Source: Pseudomonadales bacterium (GTDB lineage Bacteria > Pseudomonadota > Gammaproteobacteria > Pseudomonadales > Pseudohongiellaceae). From it: DNA of 64,000 bases. Below the pieces are notes generated by a model. It was given only the letters and a program-made list of their open reading frames with translations, did not search any database and was not told the DNA's origin. The DNA is taken from the NCBI GenBank assembly GCA_022825945.1, contig JAJDVS010000066.1:36613-100612 (forward strand), given 5' to 3'. The position numbers and the translations under genes are program-made. Below, piece after piece: positions 27,293 to 37,694 of the stretch (the stretch's first letter is position 1; every line of letters begins with the position of its first letter).

Positions 27293-28833
27293 GGGCTCGA
27301 CACCAGCACCGTGGTGGACGTTCCATGCCGCAGCACGAAATCGGGCAACTCATCGGCGTTCAGGCGCTCCACGGCAATCTGGAATACCGAACGCGGCGCG
27401 ACATATTCCCAGAAATCCTCGCTTTCAATCTGCAAATCCCCATTGATGCGCCGCGCCGCCAGCGTGCCCCGCCCGGTTACGTAGAGCGCGTCGGAGCGGC
27501 CATCGCCGTCGAGGTCATGGCCGAACTGGATGGGCTCGGCCAGCCCCCGCACATTGTCCACCGAAAAAGTCTCCTCCAGGCGCATGGCGGGACGGCGGTT
27601 GAATAACTGGCCGTCCGCCGCATCGGCTCCTTCGGCGCCGCGATAGAGCAGGCTCACCCGCTGCACGCCGGTATTGCGGATCGCCTCCATGGCGGGCACA
27701 GCGTACCAGGTCGCCGCCAGCACGGGCTCGCCATGAATCCGGACCGCTTCCAGCCCCAGATCGTATCCGCCGAAGCGCAGTACCTGGGCCGGGCTGTCCA
27801 GATCGAATTCGCCGCCCTGGTTCGGATACAGTCTGGCGTCCCGATCATCGCCCTGTTCGACTACCTGGATGAGATCGATTTGTTCGTCGCCGTCGAGATG
27901 GGCCAGCCGCCAGTCGCCCCTGGTTTCGAGTGGGCCGGACCAGTCGGGTTTTTCGGCGAAGTTGCCGGCTTGCTGAAAATGCACGTTGAGCCGACCCAGG
28001 CCGTCGACTCCCTGGTTCACATAGACCAGGTCGGGCAGCCCGTCGCCATCGAATTCAGCGAACAGGGCGCCGGGCATCCAGCTTTGGGCTTCGAACAGCG
28101 CCCGTCCGGTCTTGCCATCCCATTGCTCGATGAAATCGCCGAAAGCCGTGGGCGTTTCCGCGCGGAATTCGATCACTATGCCCTGCTCCGCGTCGATGCT
28201 TGCCCGGGCGTCCAGGTCGGTTGCAAAATTCTCGCGAACCAACCGCGGCACTTCGGGATTTTCGGTCGCAATCATCGCCGCCAGCGCAAAGCGCTCATCG
28301 CCGAGCCCGCGAAAATAACCGTAGCCTTCAGCTCCCGGCACAAGCAGGTCGACGTGGCCATCGCCGTCGAGGTCGGCGATGTCGCGCACGAACTGCACGC
28401 CTTCCCTGTCCGGCAAGGCGGCGATCAACTCCCAGGCGAATAGCTGGCGAATATTGCCGGCATAGCCCGGCGTGCCGCTGGCGAGGCTGTACACCCCGTC
28501 TCCGGCAAACAGCAGCAACTCCTTGCCCGGCCCGGAGCGCAGGTCGGCAAAACCGATGGCGACGATTTCGCTCTTGATTTCCACCCGGACGGGTTCCGCG
28601 GCAAAGCCGCCATCGGCCTGTTGATGGTGGATCAGCAGTTCCCGGCCCACGCCGGGGCGGTATTCCGCGAACAACAGGTCGGCGCGGCCATCGCCGTTGA
28701 CGTCCTCGGTAACCAGATCATCCCAGTTGTCGCCGCGCTGCAAGTCAAATGCGGTGTAGTTCTGGGCGGCGGCGCCGGTAGCCATAGCCACAGTCGCCAG
28801 CAGCAGAACGAATTGCAGGGAAAAAGTCTTCAT
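27289..28833 (-). CDS. FG-GAP/VCBS repeat secreted protein (copy 1)
   Basis: Signal peptide; EDVNGDGRADLLFAEY, DLDGDGHVDLLVPG, EFDGDGLPDLVYV, DLDGDGRSDALYV; 4-bp overlap with the next gene. Confidence 0.85.
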   Translation of the reverse strand: MKTFSLQFVLLLATVAMATGAAAQNYTAFDLQRGDNWDDLVTEDVNGDGRADLLFAEYRPGVGRELLIHHQQADGGFAAEPVRVEIKSEIVAIGFADLRSGPGKELLLFAGDGVYSLASGTPGYAGNIRQLFAWELIAALPDREGVQFVRDIADLDGDGHVDLLVPGAEGYGYFRGLGDERFALAAMIATENPEVPRLVRENFATDLDARASIDAEQGIVIEFRAETPTAFGDFIEQWDGKTGRALFEAQSWMPGALFAEFDGDGLPDLVYVNQGVDGLGRLNVHFQQAGNFAEKPDWSGPLETRGDWRLAHLDGDEQIDLIQVVEQGDDRDARLYPNQGGEFDLDSPAQVLRFGGYDLGLEAVRIHGEPVLAATWYAVPAMEAIRNTGVQRVSLLYRGAEGADAADGQLFNRRPAMRLEETFSVDNVRGLAEPIQFGHDLDGDGRSDALYVTGRGTLAARRINGDLQIESEDFWEYVAPRSVFQIAVERLNADELPDFVLRHGTSTTVLVSSP

Positions 28834-29771
28834 TGGACCTCTTCGATCAACTCGCCATAACCAGTACTGAAATGGATCAGGCCGAGGATGGAATGGGAGC
28901 GCTCGCCTTCGTTGCGGGCATAGGAGTACACCGAAAACAGCCAGAAATCCAGCACATCGAGGCTGGCGGAATCCGGGTCCAGGCTCGACCGGTATTGCAG
29001 CACCGGGCCGAGAGATATTTCGCTGAGGCGCCGGCCCGGGTTCCACAATTCGACTTCCGCCCGCCGCAGACTGCTGCCGTCCCAGACATCGAACAGCACT
29101 TCGCCGCCAAGTGCATGTTCCCGGCTGAGCCGGTTGACGAGTTCCTGGGCCGAGCCGAAACCCGCGCCGTCCAGGGCAAATATCCAGTCTCCCACGCCGA
29201 TGCCGGCCGCCGGCAGGGGACTGCCGGGAAACAGCGCCATCACCTGCGCTCCGCCTCTTGAGGCCTGGCCGGTTACTTCGATCACGCCACTGCGATAACC
29301 CGCCCGGGTGGCCACGGGATCGACCCGGTACAACTCTGTCGGGCCGGCATTCAAGGCGATTTCCCGGCCCGTCACGCTGGCCGAAAGCACGGCGGTATCG
29401 CGCCGCAAGATGAATGCATAGGGCGCTTGGCGATAGCTCGTCCGCTGGATGGCGAGCACGGCGTCCGGGCTGTTGGTTTCCATTTCGTCGATGGCGAGAA
29501 TCACGTCACCCACCTGGATTCCCGCCGCATCCGCCGGACCATTGGCGGCGACTTCCACCACCCGAACCCCGGGCAGAATCTCCACCGCGGCCAGGGAATC
29601 GCTTTCGTTCAGCGCCAGCCCAAGGCCGAAATCCACCAGCAAACCGGCATTGCTCCGCCCCAGGCTGAGCTGTTCCGGCGAAAGATTGATGGCGGGCGCC
29701 AGCCGCGCCGGCTCATATGCCGCACAACAAGCCATCAGGCCGCACAGGGCAAGGGATGACAGTCGCAACAT
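28830..29771 (-). CDS. PDZ-domain lipoprotein
   Basis: Lipobox LMAC; VRVVEVAANGPADAAGIQVGDVILAIDE (PDZ) and a second PDZ-like GSPLPAAGIGVGDWIFALDG. Confidence 0.8.
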   Translation of the reverse strand: MLRLSSLALCGLMACCAAYEPARLAPAINLSPEQLSLGRSNAGLLVDFGLGLALNESDSLAAVEILPGVRVVEVAANGPADAAGIQVGDVILAIDEMETNSPDAVLAIQRTSYRQAPYAFILRRDTAVLSASVTGREIALNAGPTELYRVDPVATRAGYRSGVIEVTGQASRGGAQVMALFPGSPLPAAGIGVGDWIFALDGAGFGSAQELVNRLSREHALGGEVLFDVWDGSSLRRAEVELWNPGRRLSEISLGPVLQYRSSLDPDSASLDVLDFWLFSVYSYARNEGERSHSILGLIHFSTGYGELIEEVQ

Positions 29772-29775
29772 CGGC

Positions 29776-30633
29776 CTACAACCTGCGCCGCAGGGCCAGC
29801 AGCACCGCGGCCGCGGCCAGCGTCAGGGCCGCAATGGCGGGCGCCCAGGTATTGAACACAAAAAAGCGGTCGGCCACGAGCACATCGGAAAATCCCCGCA
29901 CCAGCCTCGCCACTTCGCGCAAATACGACTGATCCAGCAGCGATGGATGAAAAGTCGCGTACAGATACCAGGCGCGCTCGCCGAGCAGCGCCTTGAAGAT
30001 ATCCATGGCCAGGGTCGCGCCCAGGGCAAGCGTTACCGCCTGGGTCGCCGACTGGGCCGCAACCGAAACCAGCATGCCGAAGGCGATCACGGCGGGCAGG
30101 GGGATGACCGCCATCAGCAGGCCCAGATGGATTTCATGGAGGATTTCATCCTCGCCGATCAACTCGAATCCATCCTCGACCACCGGCCCGAAATCCCAGA
30201 ACATTGCCGCCCCCGCCCAGGCCGCGAGCCCGAGCAGGGCCAAGGCCAGCAATCCGAGCAGATGCAGCCGCAGCAGTTTCGCCAACACGATGCTGGCGCG
30301 GCCGGCGCGGCGGATCAGCACATGGCGAATCGAGCCATTGTCGCGTTCGCCGCTGAAATCATGGGCGGCCACCGCCACCAGCAACAGCGCCAGAATCATC
30401 AGCCCGGTGTTGACGCCATCGACGAAATGCCCGTATGCGTTCCGAGACTGGATCAGGGCAAAGTCGTCGGCGCCGATCAGTCCCGCCCGAGCCCGCTCCC
30501 CCGCCTGATTGAGCCAGACCAGCACATAGCGCGCCAGACAAACCAGCGCCGGCGCCAGCACGGTGATTTTCGCCGCCAGCGAATAGCGGGCGAGGAACAG
30601 TTCGAGGCGCAGGGCCGCCAGCAGAGAGTTCAT
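29776..30633 (-). CDS. ABC-2 type transporter permease
   Basis: Six-TM pattern, HDFSGERDNGSIRHVLIRRAGRASIVLAKLL typical of ABC-2 permeases. Confidence 0.82.
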   Translation of the reverse strand: MNSLLAALRLELFLARYSLAAKITVLAPALVCLARYVLVWLNQAGERARAGLIGADDFALIQSRNAYGHFVDGVNTGLMILALLLVAVAAHDFSGERDNGSIRHVLIRRAGRASIVLAKLLRLHLLGLLALALLGLAAWAGAAMFWDFGPVVEDGFELIGEDEILHEIHLGLLMAVIPLPAVIAFGMLVSVAAQSATQAVTLALGATLAMDIFKALLGERAWYLYATFHPSLLDQSYLREVARLVRGFSDVLVADRFFVFNTWAPAIAALTLAAAAVLLALRRRL

Positions 30634-31550
30634 GCCGCCTCCCCCGCCGTCAGTTCGCGGAACAGGCCATCGAGAGAAGCTCGTTGCCTCACCAGTTCGC
30701 ATACCGGCACCCCGTGACGCACCAGATGCGCGGCAAGCTCATCGCTGCGCCAGTCCCCAAGCCGCAGGCTCAGACGGTCGTCCGGGCCGCCCTCGATAAT
30801 TTCGACCCGTCCGTCATCCGCCAGCAGTTTTCTGGCAGCGGTGGAGTCGCTGCTTTCCAGGACCACCCGCGAGCCGGCGTCCGCCAGCAGGCCCGCCAGT
30901 TCGCCACTCGCGGCAATCCTGCCGTCATGAAGAATCGCAATATGACTGCAGACCTGTTCCAGATAGGGCAACTGGTGGCTCGAAAGCAAGAAGCTCGTGC
31001 CACTGGCGCGATTCAGGTCCGCAATCAGGGCGAGTACCTGGTCCACGCCGCTGGCGTCGAGCCCATTGAAAGGTTCATCGAGGAGAATCAGCCGGGGTTC
31101 GCCGAGCAGGGCCTGGGCAATCGACACCCGCCGCCGGTTGCCGAGGGAGAGCTGACGGATGCGGTAGCGGCTGTAGGCTTCCACCCCAAGCATCCGCTCG
31201 ACTTCGGCGCAGCTTCGCAACGGTCGCGCACACAGCCGGCGGGCGTGTTCGAGACACTGGCGCACGGTCAGATGGGGAGGCACGCTGGGGCTGTCGAAAA
31301 TCGCCACGACCTCGCCCCGCAGGCGAAACAGGGCGTCGGGAGCAAAGCCCAGCACCGAAACTTCACCCTGCTGAAAATGCTGCAGGCCGAGAATGCACTC
31401 GATGGTGGTGGTCTTGCCCGAGCCATTAAGCCCCACGAGACCGAGCACGGCGGCGGCGGACAATTCCAGGTCCACGCCATGCAGTACCGGCACATCGCCA
31501 TAGCTTTTGCGCAGTCCGCTTACCCGCAGTACAGAACCGGTTTCATTCAT
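30630..31550 (-). CDS. ABC transporter ATP-binding protein (CcmA/BcrA-like)
   Basis: Walker A GLNGSGKTTTI, variant signature LSLGNRRRVSIAQALL, Walker B LILLDEPFNGLD. Confidence 0.92.
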   Translation of the reverse strand: MNETGSVLRVSGLRKSYGDVPVLHGVDLELSAAAVLGLVGLNGSGKTTTIECILGLQHFQQGEVSVLGFAPDALFRLRGEVVAIFDSPSVPPHLTVRQCLEHARRLCARPLRSCAEVERMLGVEAYSRYRIRQLSLGNRRRVSIAQALLGEPRLILLDEPFNGLDASGVDQVLALIADLNRASGTSFLLSSHQLPYLEQVCSHIAILHDGRIAASGELAGLLADAGSRVVLESSDSTAARKLLADDGRVEIIEGGPDDRLSLRLGDWRSDELAAHLVRHGVPVCELVRQRASLDGLFRELTAGEAA

Positions 31551-31589
31551 AAGCCGGGCTTGGCGCGAAGCGTCGCACCCGATTCCCTG

Positions 31590-34586
31590 TCAGTCCGCGA
31601 ACAATTCATCCACCCGGACCTGTTGGACCCGACCGAAGGGTTCGAGTTCCGCCAGATCGATCACCGACAGGTCGCCGACGATGGAAATCAGCTTGGCCCG
31701 GTCCTTGACGTGCTGCCGCTGGAATTCCACGAGATCGTCCATGCTCGCCTGCTGCAATTCGGCATAGCGCCGGCGCCGCGGGTCGCCTTCGAGGCCAAGC
31801 CGCTCCCACCCCCGCACCGCCGGCAGCACTTCCCGAAAACCGAGCTTGGAAGTGCGGTAGCGGTTGAGGGACGCATTGACGGTTTCCTCGAATCGTTCGG
31901 TGGAGACCGGCATATTGTCGATGAGGTCGATAAAGGCGGTGAGGGCCTCGGCGGTCTTGTCGGTCTGGGTGCCGATGGCGCCAAGCATCAGGTTCTGGTC
32001 ATTGCGCCGCCCGCCCTGGGCATAGCGCGCCGATGCCGAATAGGCCAGCGCCCGGGCTTCCCGCAGTTCCTGGAAAACCACGCTGGACATGCCGCTGCCG
32101 AAATAGCTGGTATATAACGAAGACAGCATGCTGTCGCCCTCGTCATACACGCCGTCTGCGAATTCGATCCGCACCTGGGCCTGGGCGGTTTGCTGATCGA
32201 CCACGTAGAGTTCGGTTTCCCCAATGTCCCGCGCCTGACGGAAGCGATACCCGGGCGGCGCCTGGAGTTCGCCGTCGTTGGGCAGGTGGCGGCGCAGGAT
32301 GGCCGCCACATCTTCCAGCGGCAGCGAACCGGTGTAGGCGATGGTCTGTTCGTATCCCAGCAGGCTCGCCGGCAAGCCGAGCAATTCCTCGAGTCCGGAC
32401 TGCATGATCTCCTCGCTGGTCAGCGATTCGAGCATTGGCGATTCCTCGCCGTAACGGTTGTACAGATACAGCGCCCGGGCGATGGCCGGCGGCGACTGCT
32501 TCTGGTCCTCCCTGGCCTTGAGGATGATGCCTTTCAATTGCTCCAAAGTGTTTTCGTCCGATACCGGTTCCCGCACGAGTTCCAGCATCAGGGCGAGGCT
32601 GTCCTCGAATTGGTCGTCGAGACCCGAGAGGTTGAAACTCGATGCATTCTCCGCCACCCGGAAGCCGAACTCCGAGCCCATGCGGTACCACTGTTTCTGC
32701 AAATCCTCATTGCTCAGGGAAGCGCTGCCGGCCACGTCCATCAGGGCGGCGGACAGGCTCAGCTTGCCCATTTCCTCCGAACCGGCGTCCACATTGATGG
32801 ACAGGGTGAACAGGTCATTGAGCGGATTGGGGGCGTAATACAGTTGCACGCCCCCGGCGAGGTCGAGGATGCGGTAGTCCCGGTCGGCCTCGACAAAAAC
32901 CGGCTCGATGGAATCATGGTCCATGGCGAGCACCCGGGCGGCGAACGCCGACTGCCGGGTGGGATCGATTTCCACCGGGTCGATCACGGGTTTTTCCACC
33001 AGCGGCACTTCATGCTGGCCGTTGACCTGCTCCACCGCCACGTAATCACCGCCAAAATAGCGGTTGGCCACGGCGACCACATCGTCCCGGGTCAACTCGC
33101 CCATGCGCTCGAGTTCGGCGACGCGGTAATCCCAGTCCACGCCGCGAATAAAGGCATCGCGCATGCGCGCCACCCGGGCGGTATTGGATTCCAGCCCGGC
33201 CTTTTCATTCCTGGCGAAGTCATTGATGATGGCGGGAATGATCCAGTCCTCGAACTCCCCCTCCTTGATGATTTCAATCTGCTCGAGCAGCAACCGCTCG
33301 ACTTCGGCGAGCGTCTGATCCTGCTTGGGCACGCCGTAGAGCAACTGGTAGCCGGCGTCCACAAGGAAAGCGGGCGAGGAGCCGGCCCGGGCCACCCGCT
33401 GCTGCTGGTTGAGATTGAGATTGATCAGCCCGGCGGTGCGATTGTCGAGAATCATGTCGAGCAGGATAAGGGCTTCCATATCGGGATGGGCATAGGGCGC
33501 CGTGGGAAAGGCGAGCTGTACCTGTTCCTCGCCAGGGTATTGCACCGTGGCCCTGCGCACGCCTTCCACGGGCGGATCGTTCCAGGGGCCGATCCGCGGC
33601 AATTCCCCCGGCTGCCAATGGCCGAATTTCCCGGCGATCAGGGCAATCGTTTCGGGAATGTCGATATCGCCGCTGACGAACACCGCCATGTTGTTGGGGA
33701 CATACCAGGTGTCAAAGTAGTTCTGGATATAGACCAGGGACGGATTCTTGAGATGGTCCACGGTACCGATGGTGGGCTGCTGGCCATAGGGATGTTCGGG
33801 AAACAGCAGGTCATTCAGCGCCTGGTAGATGATGAAACTGCGGTTGTCCAGGGCGCGGTTCTTTTCCTCGTAAACGGTTTCGAGTTCGGTGTGAAACAGG
33901 CGGAACACCGGATTGACGAAACGGTCCGATTCGATTTCCGCCCATTGCCGCAGGCGGTTGGAAGGCAGTCCCACCCGATACACGGTTTCCTCGTTGGAAG
34001 TATGGGCGTTCAGGCCGCTGGCGCCCATACTGTTGTAGAGCTTGTCGATTTCATTGGGAATGGCGTACTGCGCCGCCTGCTGGGCGGTGGCGTTGATTTC
34101 GGCGTAAATCGCGGCGCGCTCGGTCGGGTCTTCGCTGGCGAAATGCGCCTCGTACAATTCGACGATGCGGTCGAGATACGGCGCTTCGGCCTCGTAGTCG
34201 AGACTGCCGAGATTGCGGTTGCCCTTGAACAGCAGATGCTCGAGATAATGGGCCAGCCCGGTGGCGTCGGCCGGGTCGTGCTTGCTGCCCGCCCGCACGG
34301 CGATTTCCGCGTAGAACCGCGGCTCCTCATGATTTTCCGTCAGATAGACCAGCAGGCCATTGTCGAGCCGGTAGATATGGGTATCCATCTGGTCGAGCGG
34401 ATTGGGAGCATTGACGCGGATATACCCCGGCCCCGCCCCGGCTTCCGCAAGCTGGGCGCCTTCCATTGCGGCCGCATCTCCGCCAACCCCGCCGTCAGGC
34501 CCGGCTCCGGGCTCGCCACAGGCAGCAAGCAGCAACATTCCCGGGCAGGCAATGAAATAGCGCAATCCAGAAAACAAATCAGTCAT
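31590..34586 (-). CDS. M16 family zinc metalloprotease lipoprotein
   Basis: Lipobox LLAAC; HYLEHLLFKG (HxxEH inverted zinc motif); 998 aa with duplicated M16 halves. Confidence 0.93.
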   Translation of the reverse strand: MTDLFSGLRYFIACPGMLLLAACGEPGAGPDGGVGGDAAAMEGAQLAEAGAGPGYIRVNAPNPLDQMDTHIYRLDNGLLVYLTENHEEPRFYAEIAVRAGSKHDPADATGLAHYLEHLLFKGNRNLGSLDYEAEAPYLDRIVELYEAHFASEDPTERAAIYAEINATAQQAAQYAIPNEIDKLYNSMGASGLNAHTSNEETVYRVGLPSNRLRQWAEIESDRFVNPVFRLFHTELETVYEEKNRALDNRSFIIYQALNDLLFPEHPYGQQPTIGTVDHLKNPSLVYIQNYFDTWYVPNNMAVFVSGDIDIPETIALIAGKFGHWQPGELPRIGPWNDPPVEGVRRATVQYPGEEQVQLAFPTAPYAHPDMEALILLDMILDNRTAGLINLNLNQQQRVARAGSSPAFLVDAGYQLLYGVPKQDQTLAEVERLLLEQIEIIKEGEFEDWIIPAIINDFARNEKAGLESNTARVARMRDAFIRGVDWDYRVAELERMGELTRDDVVAVANRYFGGDYVAVEQVNGQHEVPLVEKPVIDPVEIDPTRQSAFAARVLAMDHDSIEPVFVEADRDYRILDLAGGVQLYYAPNPLNDLFTLSINVDAGSEEMGKLSLSAALMDVAGSASLSNEDLQKQWYRMGSEFGFRVAENASSFNLSGLDDQFEDSLALMLELVREPVSDENTLEQLKGIILKAREDQKQSPPAIARALYLYNRYGEESPMLESLTSEEIMQSGLEELLGLPASLLGYEQTIAYTGSLPLEDVAAILRRHLPNDGELQAPPGYRFRQARDIGETELYVVDQQTAQAQVRIEFADGVYDEGDSMLSSLYTSYFGSGMSSVVFQELREARALAYSASARYAQGGRRNDQNLMLGAIGTQTDKTAEALTAFIDLIDNMPVSTERFEETVNASLNRYRTSKLGFREVLPAVRGWERLGLEGDPRRRRYAELQQASMDDLVEFQRQHVKDRAKLISIVGDLSVIDLAELEPFGRVQQVRVDELFAD

Positions 34587-34680
34587 GAACAGGCTCCGCA
34601 AAAGAATTCCGAATCGATCCCGAATCTTACCAGCTTCGCTGGTTTTATTCGTCATGGAGAAAGTGAAGCCGCCTCTGCCC

Positions 34681-34711
34681 CGTCATTCTGCGCGCAGTCG
34701 CAGAATCTCAA
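34681..34711. repeat. GTCATTCTGCGCG element, half copy
   Basis: cgtcattctgcgcgcagtcgcagaatctcaa. Confidence 0.7.
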
Positions 34712-34722
34712 TCGGTTTCTCT

Positions 34723-36198
34723 TCAAAGAGCGATGGCTTCGATCAGGCTCATCAGGGATGCGGGGTACACGCCGAACAGGATCAGCAGGGCGAAAAGCGC
34801 CAGCACCACGGCGAATCCCGCACTGCCCCGCTCCAGAACAGGGGCGTTTTCGGGCTGCGGCAGCAACATGCGGTAGACTATTCGCAGGTAATAGTAGAGG
34901 CCAATGCCGCTGCCGATCACCAGCGCGCCAAGCAGCAGCCAGAGCCCGGATTCGACTCCCGCCAGAATGAGGTAGAACTTGCCGATAAAACCCGCGGTGA
35001 GCGGAATTCCCGCCAGTGACAGCAACATGCCGGTGAAGGAGGCGGCGAGCCAGGGCCGGCGCCAGAACAGGCCCTGATAATCGGCGATGCCGTCCCTTTC
35101 CCCGGCATGGCTGGAAACCAGCGTCACCACGCCAAAGGCCCCCAGGGTCATGACGACGTAGGCCAGCAGGTAAAAACTCACCGCTTCAATGCCGATGGGT
35201 CCGTCGCTGTAGAAACTGGCAATGATTGCGATCAGCAGATAGCCCATGTGGGCGATGGAGGAGTAGGCAAGTATCCGCTTGAGATTATCCTGCAACAGCG
35301 CAAGCAGATTGCCGGCGATGATGGACAGCAGGGCAAGCAGGGAGAACACGATGACCACTGGCGCCATGCCCAGGGCCCGGGTTTCCACCACGATGCGCAG
35401 CAGTACGATAAACACCGCGAGCTTGCCTATGGTGGCCAGAAAGGCGGTGGCCGGCGCCGGTGCGCCTTCATAGACATCCGGGGTCCAGATATGAAAAGGG
35501 AACAGCGAAAGCTTGAAGGCAATGCCGGCGGAAATCAGCAGCAGCGCCACGGTGGAAAAGGCGATGCCGGGGCCGGCGGGCAGCAATTCCAGGCCGGTGA
35601 ATGCGAGGCTGCCGGTCTCGGCGAAGACCAGGGCGACGCCGAACAGGATCATGGCGGTGGATACCGCCGACAGAATCAGGTACTTGATGGTGGCTTCCAG
35701 CGCATGGCCCTTGTGCTGTCGGCTCTGCACGGGATAGGCGAGCATGCCGTACAGCGACATGCTGAGGATTTCCAGTCCCAGCAGCAAACTCGCAAAATGG
35801 TTGGCGCCGGCCAGCACCACGGCGCCCAGCGTCGCCAGCAGCAATAACAGCAGAAACTCTTCCCGCTGGTCGTCGAATTCGGACCAGTAATTGTGTCCCA
35901 GGAGGCACACGCCGATGGCCGTTGCGCAAATCAGCACGGTAAAGAACTGGGCATGGCTGTCCATGCCCAGCAGTGGCATCGCCGCAAATTCGGGCTCCAG
36001 CATCAGGCCATGGGCCATCAACAGGGCAAGCAACAGGCCGTTCACCGTGGAACCCAGCGCAACGGCGTAATTGCGCTTTACGCCAATGGCCAGCATGACC
36101 CAGACCGACGCCGCGGTGAGAATAATCAGGGGCAGCAGCGGTATCAGGTCTCGCACGCCCATGGTGTAGCCGGCGAAGTCCATGCTGACCAGGTTCAT
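34723..36198 (-). CDS. nuoN: NADH-quinone oxidoreductase subunit N
   Basis: Multi-TM antiporter-like; FKLSLFPFHIWTPDVYEGAPAPATAFLATIGK; last gene of the nuo operon. Confidence 0.96.
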   Translation of the reverse strand: MNLVSMDFAGYTMGVRDLIPLLPLIILTAASVWVMLAIGVKRNYAVALGSTVNGLLLALLMAHGLMLEPEFAAMPLLGMDSHAQFFTVLICATAIGVCLLGHNYWSEFDDQREEFLLLLLLATLGAVVLAGANHFASLLLGLEILSMSLYGMLAYPVQSRQHKGHALEATIKYLILSAVSTAMILFGVALVFAETGSLAFTGLELLPAGPGIAFSTVALLLISAGIAFKLSLFPFHIWTPDVYEGAPAPATAFLATIGKLAVFIVLLRIVVETRALGMAPVVIVFSLLALLSIIAGNLLALLQDNLKRILAYSSIAHMGYLLIAIIASFYSDGPIGIEAVSFYLLAYVVMTLGAFGVVTLVSSHAGERDGIADYQGLFWRRPWLAASFTGMLLSLAGIPLTAGFIGKFYLILAGVESGLWLLLGALVIGSGIGLYYYLRIVYRMLLPQPENAPVLERGSAGFAVVLALFALLILFGVYPASLMSLIEAIAL

Positions 36199-37694
36199 GG
36201 CCGCGCCACTCCCGTCAGGGACTGCCCCAACTCTCCGTCAAGCAGGGCCTGCAAAGTCGGCGCCGAAAGATCGAGGAAAGACTGGGGATACACCCCCATC
36301 CACAGCAGGCCCAGCATCATGGCGGCATAGAAGGCCATTTCGCGGTTGTCCAGGTCGCGCAAGCCGCCGCCGTCGAAGGCATCGCCGGCATATTTGCCCT
36401 GAAACACTTTCTGCATGACCCACAGCGAATACACCGAGGCGAAAATCAGGCCAAAGGCCGAAACGATCGTCAGCAGCGGATTGGCCTGGAAAGCGCCCAG
36501 CAGGGACAGGAATTCGCCGATGAAGTTGCCCAGCCCGGGCATGCCCAGGGCGGCGATGGAAAAGAACATCGCCACCGCCGACATGCGCGGCACGCGGCCC
36601 CAGAAGCCGCCCATCTCGTGCATGTTGCGGGTATGGATCCGGTGCTGCAAACCGCCGGCGAGCATGAACAGGGCCGCGGAACTCAATCCGTGGGCGAGCA
36701 TGGTCATGACCGCCCCCTGCAGGGCAAGCTCATTCCAGGCGTACACCCCCAGGGTGACAAAGCCCATGTGGCTGACGCTGGTGTAGGCGATCAGCCGTTT
36801 CAGGTCCGCCTGGGCGAAAGCCACCTTGGCGCAATACAGAATACTGATGGCGGCCAGGGTCATGGCCACCGGGGCGAACTCCGCCGCGGCATTGGGGAAC
36901 AGCGGCACGGCAAAGCGGATCAGGCCATAGGCGCCGGTCTTGAGCAGAACGCCGGCGAGAATGATGCTGCCGGCGCTCGGCGCCTGGCTGTGGGCGTCGG
37001 GCAGCCAGTTGTGAAAGGGCGCGCTGGGCAGCTTGGTGGCGAAGCCGATGAAAAATCCGAGCATGACCCACATTTCCATGCCGCGGTTCATGCGCACGTT
37101 GAGCAGGTCGAAATAGTCGAAACTGAAAAAGCCGAGTTGCAGGTAGTGGAACCAGGCCAGCACGGCAATGGCCACCAGCATCAGCAGGCCGCTCACCTGG
37201 GTGAAGATGAAGAACTTCTTGGCGGCGTAGAACTTGTTCTCATGGCCCCAGATGGCGATGATGAAATACATCGGGATCAGCATGACTTCCCAGAAAAAGA
37301 AGAACAGGAACAGGTCCAGGGCGGTGAAAATTCCCACCACGCCGGCCAGGGTCCAGAGCAGGTTGAAATAAAAGAAACCCACGCGCTCGGTTATCTCGTT
37401 CCAGGCCGAACCCACCGCGATGACGCCGAGAAAGGCGGTAAGCAGGAGCAGGAGCAGCGACAGGCCGTCGGCGGCGAAATGCAGGGAGATGCCGAAGCGC
37501 GGCAGCCAGGCCCGGTTGTATTCCGCAAGCCAGCCGTTTTCCGGCGAAGCCCCCAGCAGGCCCAGCATCAGCAGCAGTTCCAGGCCGAGCGCCCCCAGCG
37601 CCACCCAGCGGGGCCAGGCGGGGTTGATGCGCTCGCTGAACCAGGCGAGCAAGCCGCCGAGGAACAGCAGGCCGATGAGCAGGGGCAGGATCAC
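36195..37694 (-). CDS. nuoM: NADH-quinone oxidoreductase subunit M
   Basis: GTG start VILPLLIGLLFLG; KLPSAPFHNWLPDAHSQAPSAGSIILAGVLLKTGAYG. Confidence 0.95.
   Translation of the reverse strand: MILPLLIGLLFLGGLLAWFSERINPAWPRWVALGALGLELLLMLGLLGASPENGWLAEYNRAWLPRFGISLHFAADGLSLLLLLLTAFLGVIAVGSAWNEITERVGFFYFNLLWTLAGVVGIFTALDLFLFFFFWEVMLIPMYFIIAIWGHENKFYAAKKFFIFTQVSGLLMLVAIAVLAWFHYLQLGFFSFDYFDLLNVRMNRGMEMWVMLGFFIGFATKLPSAPFHNWLPDAHSQAPSAGSIILAGVLLKTGAYGLIRFAVPLFPNAAAEFAPVAMTLAAISILYCAKVAFAQADLKRLIAYTSVSHMGFVTLGVYAWNELALQGAVMTMLAHGLSSAALFMLAGGLQHRIHTRNMHEMGGFWGRVPRMSAVAMFFSIAALGMPGLGNFIGEFLSLLGAFQANPLLTIVSAFGLIFASVYSLWVMQKVFQGKYAGDAFDGGGLRDLDNREMAFYAAMMLGLLWMGVYPQSFLDLSAPTLQALLDGELGQSLTGVARP

Noticed and set aside
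32190-34970. 926-aa plus-strand ORF opposite the M16 protease
   Set aside because: Antisense to a protein with a clear HxxEH zinc motif; runs on past the M16 gene into the intergenic repeat and nuoN.
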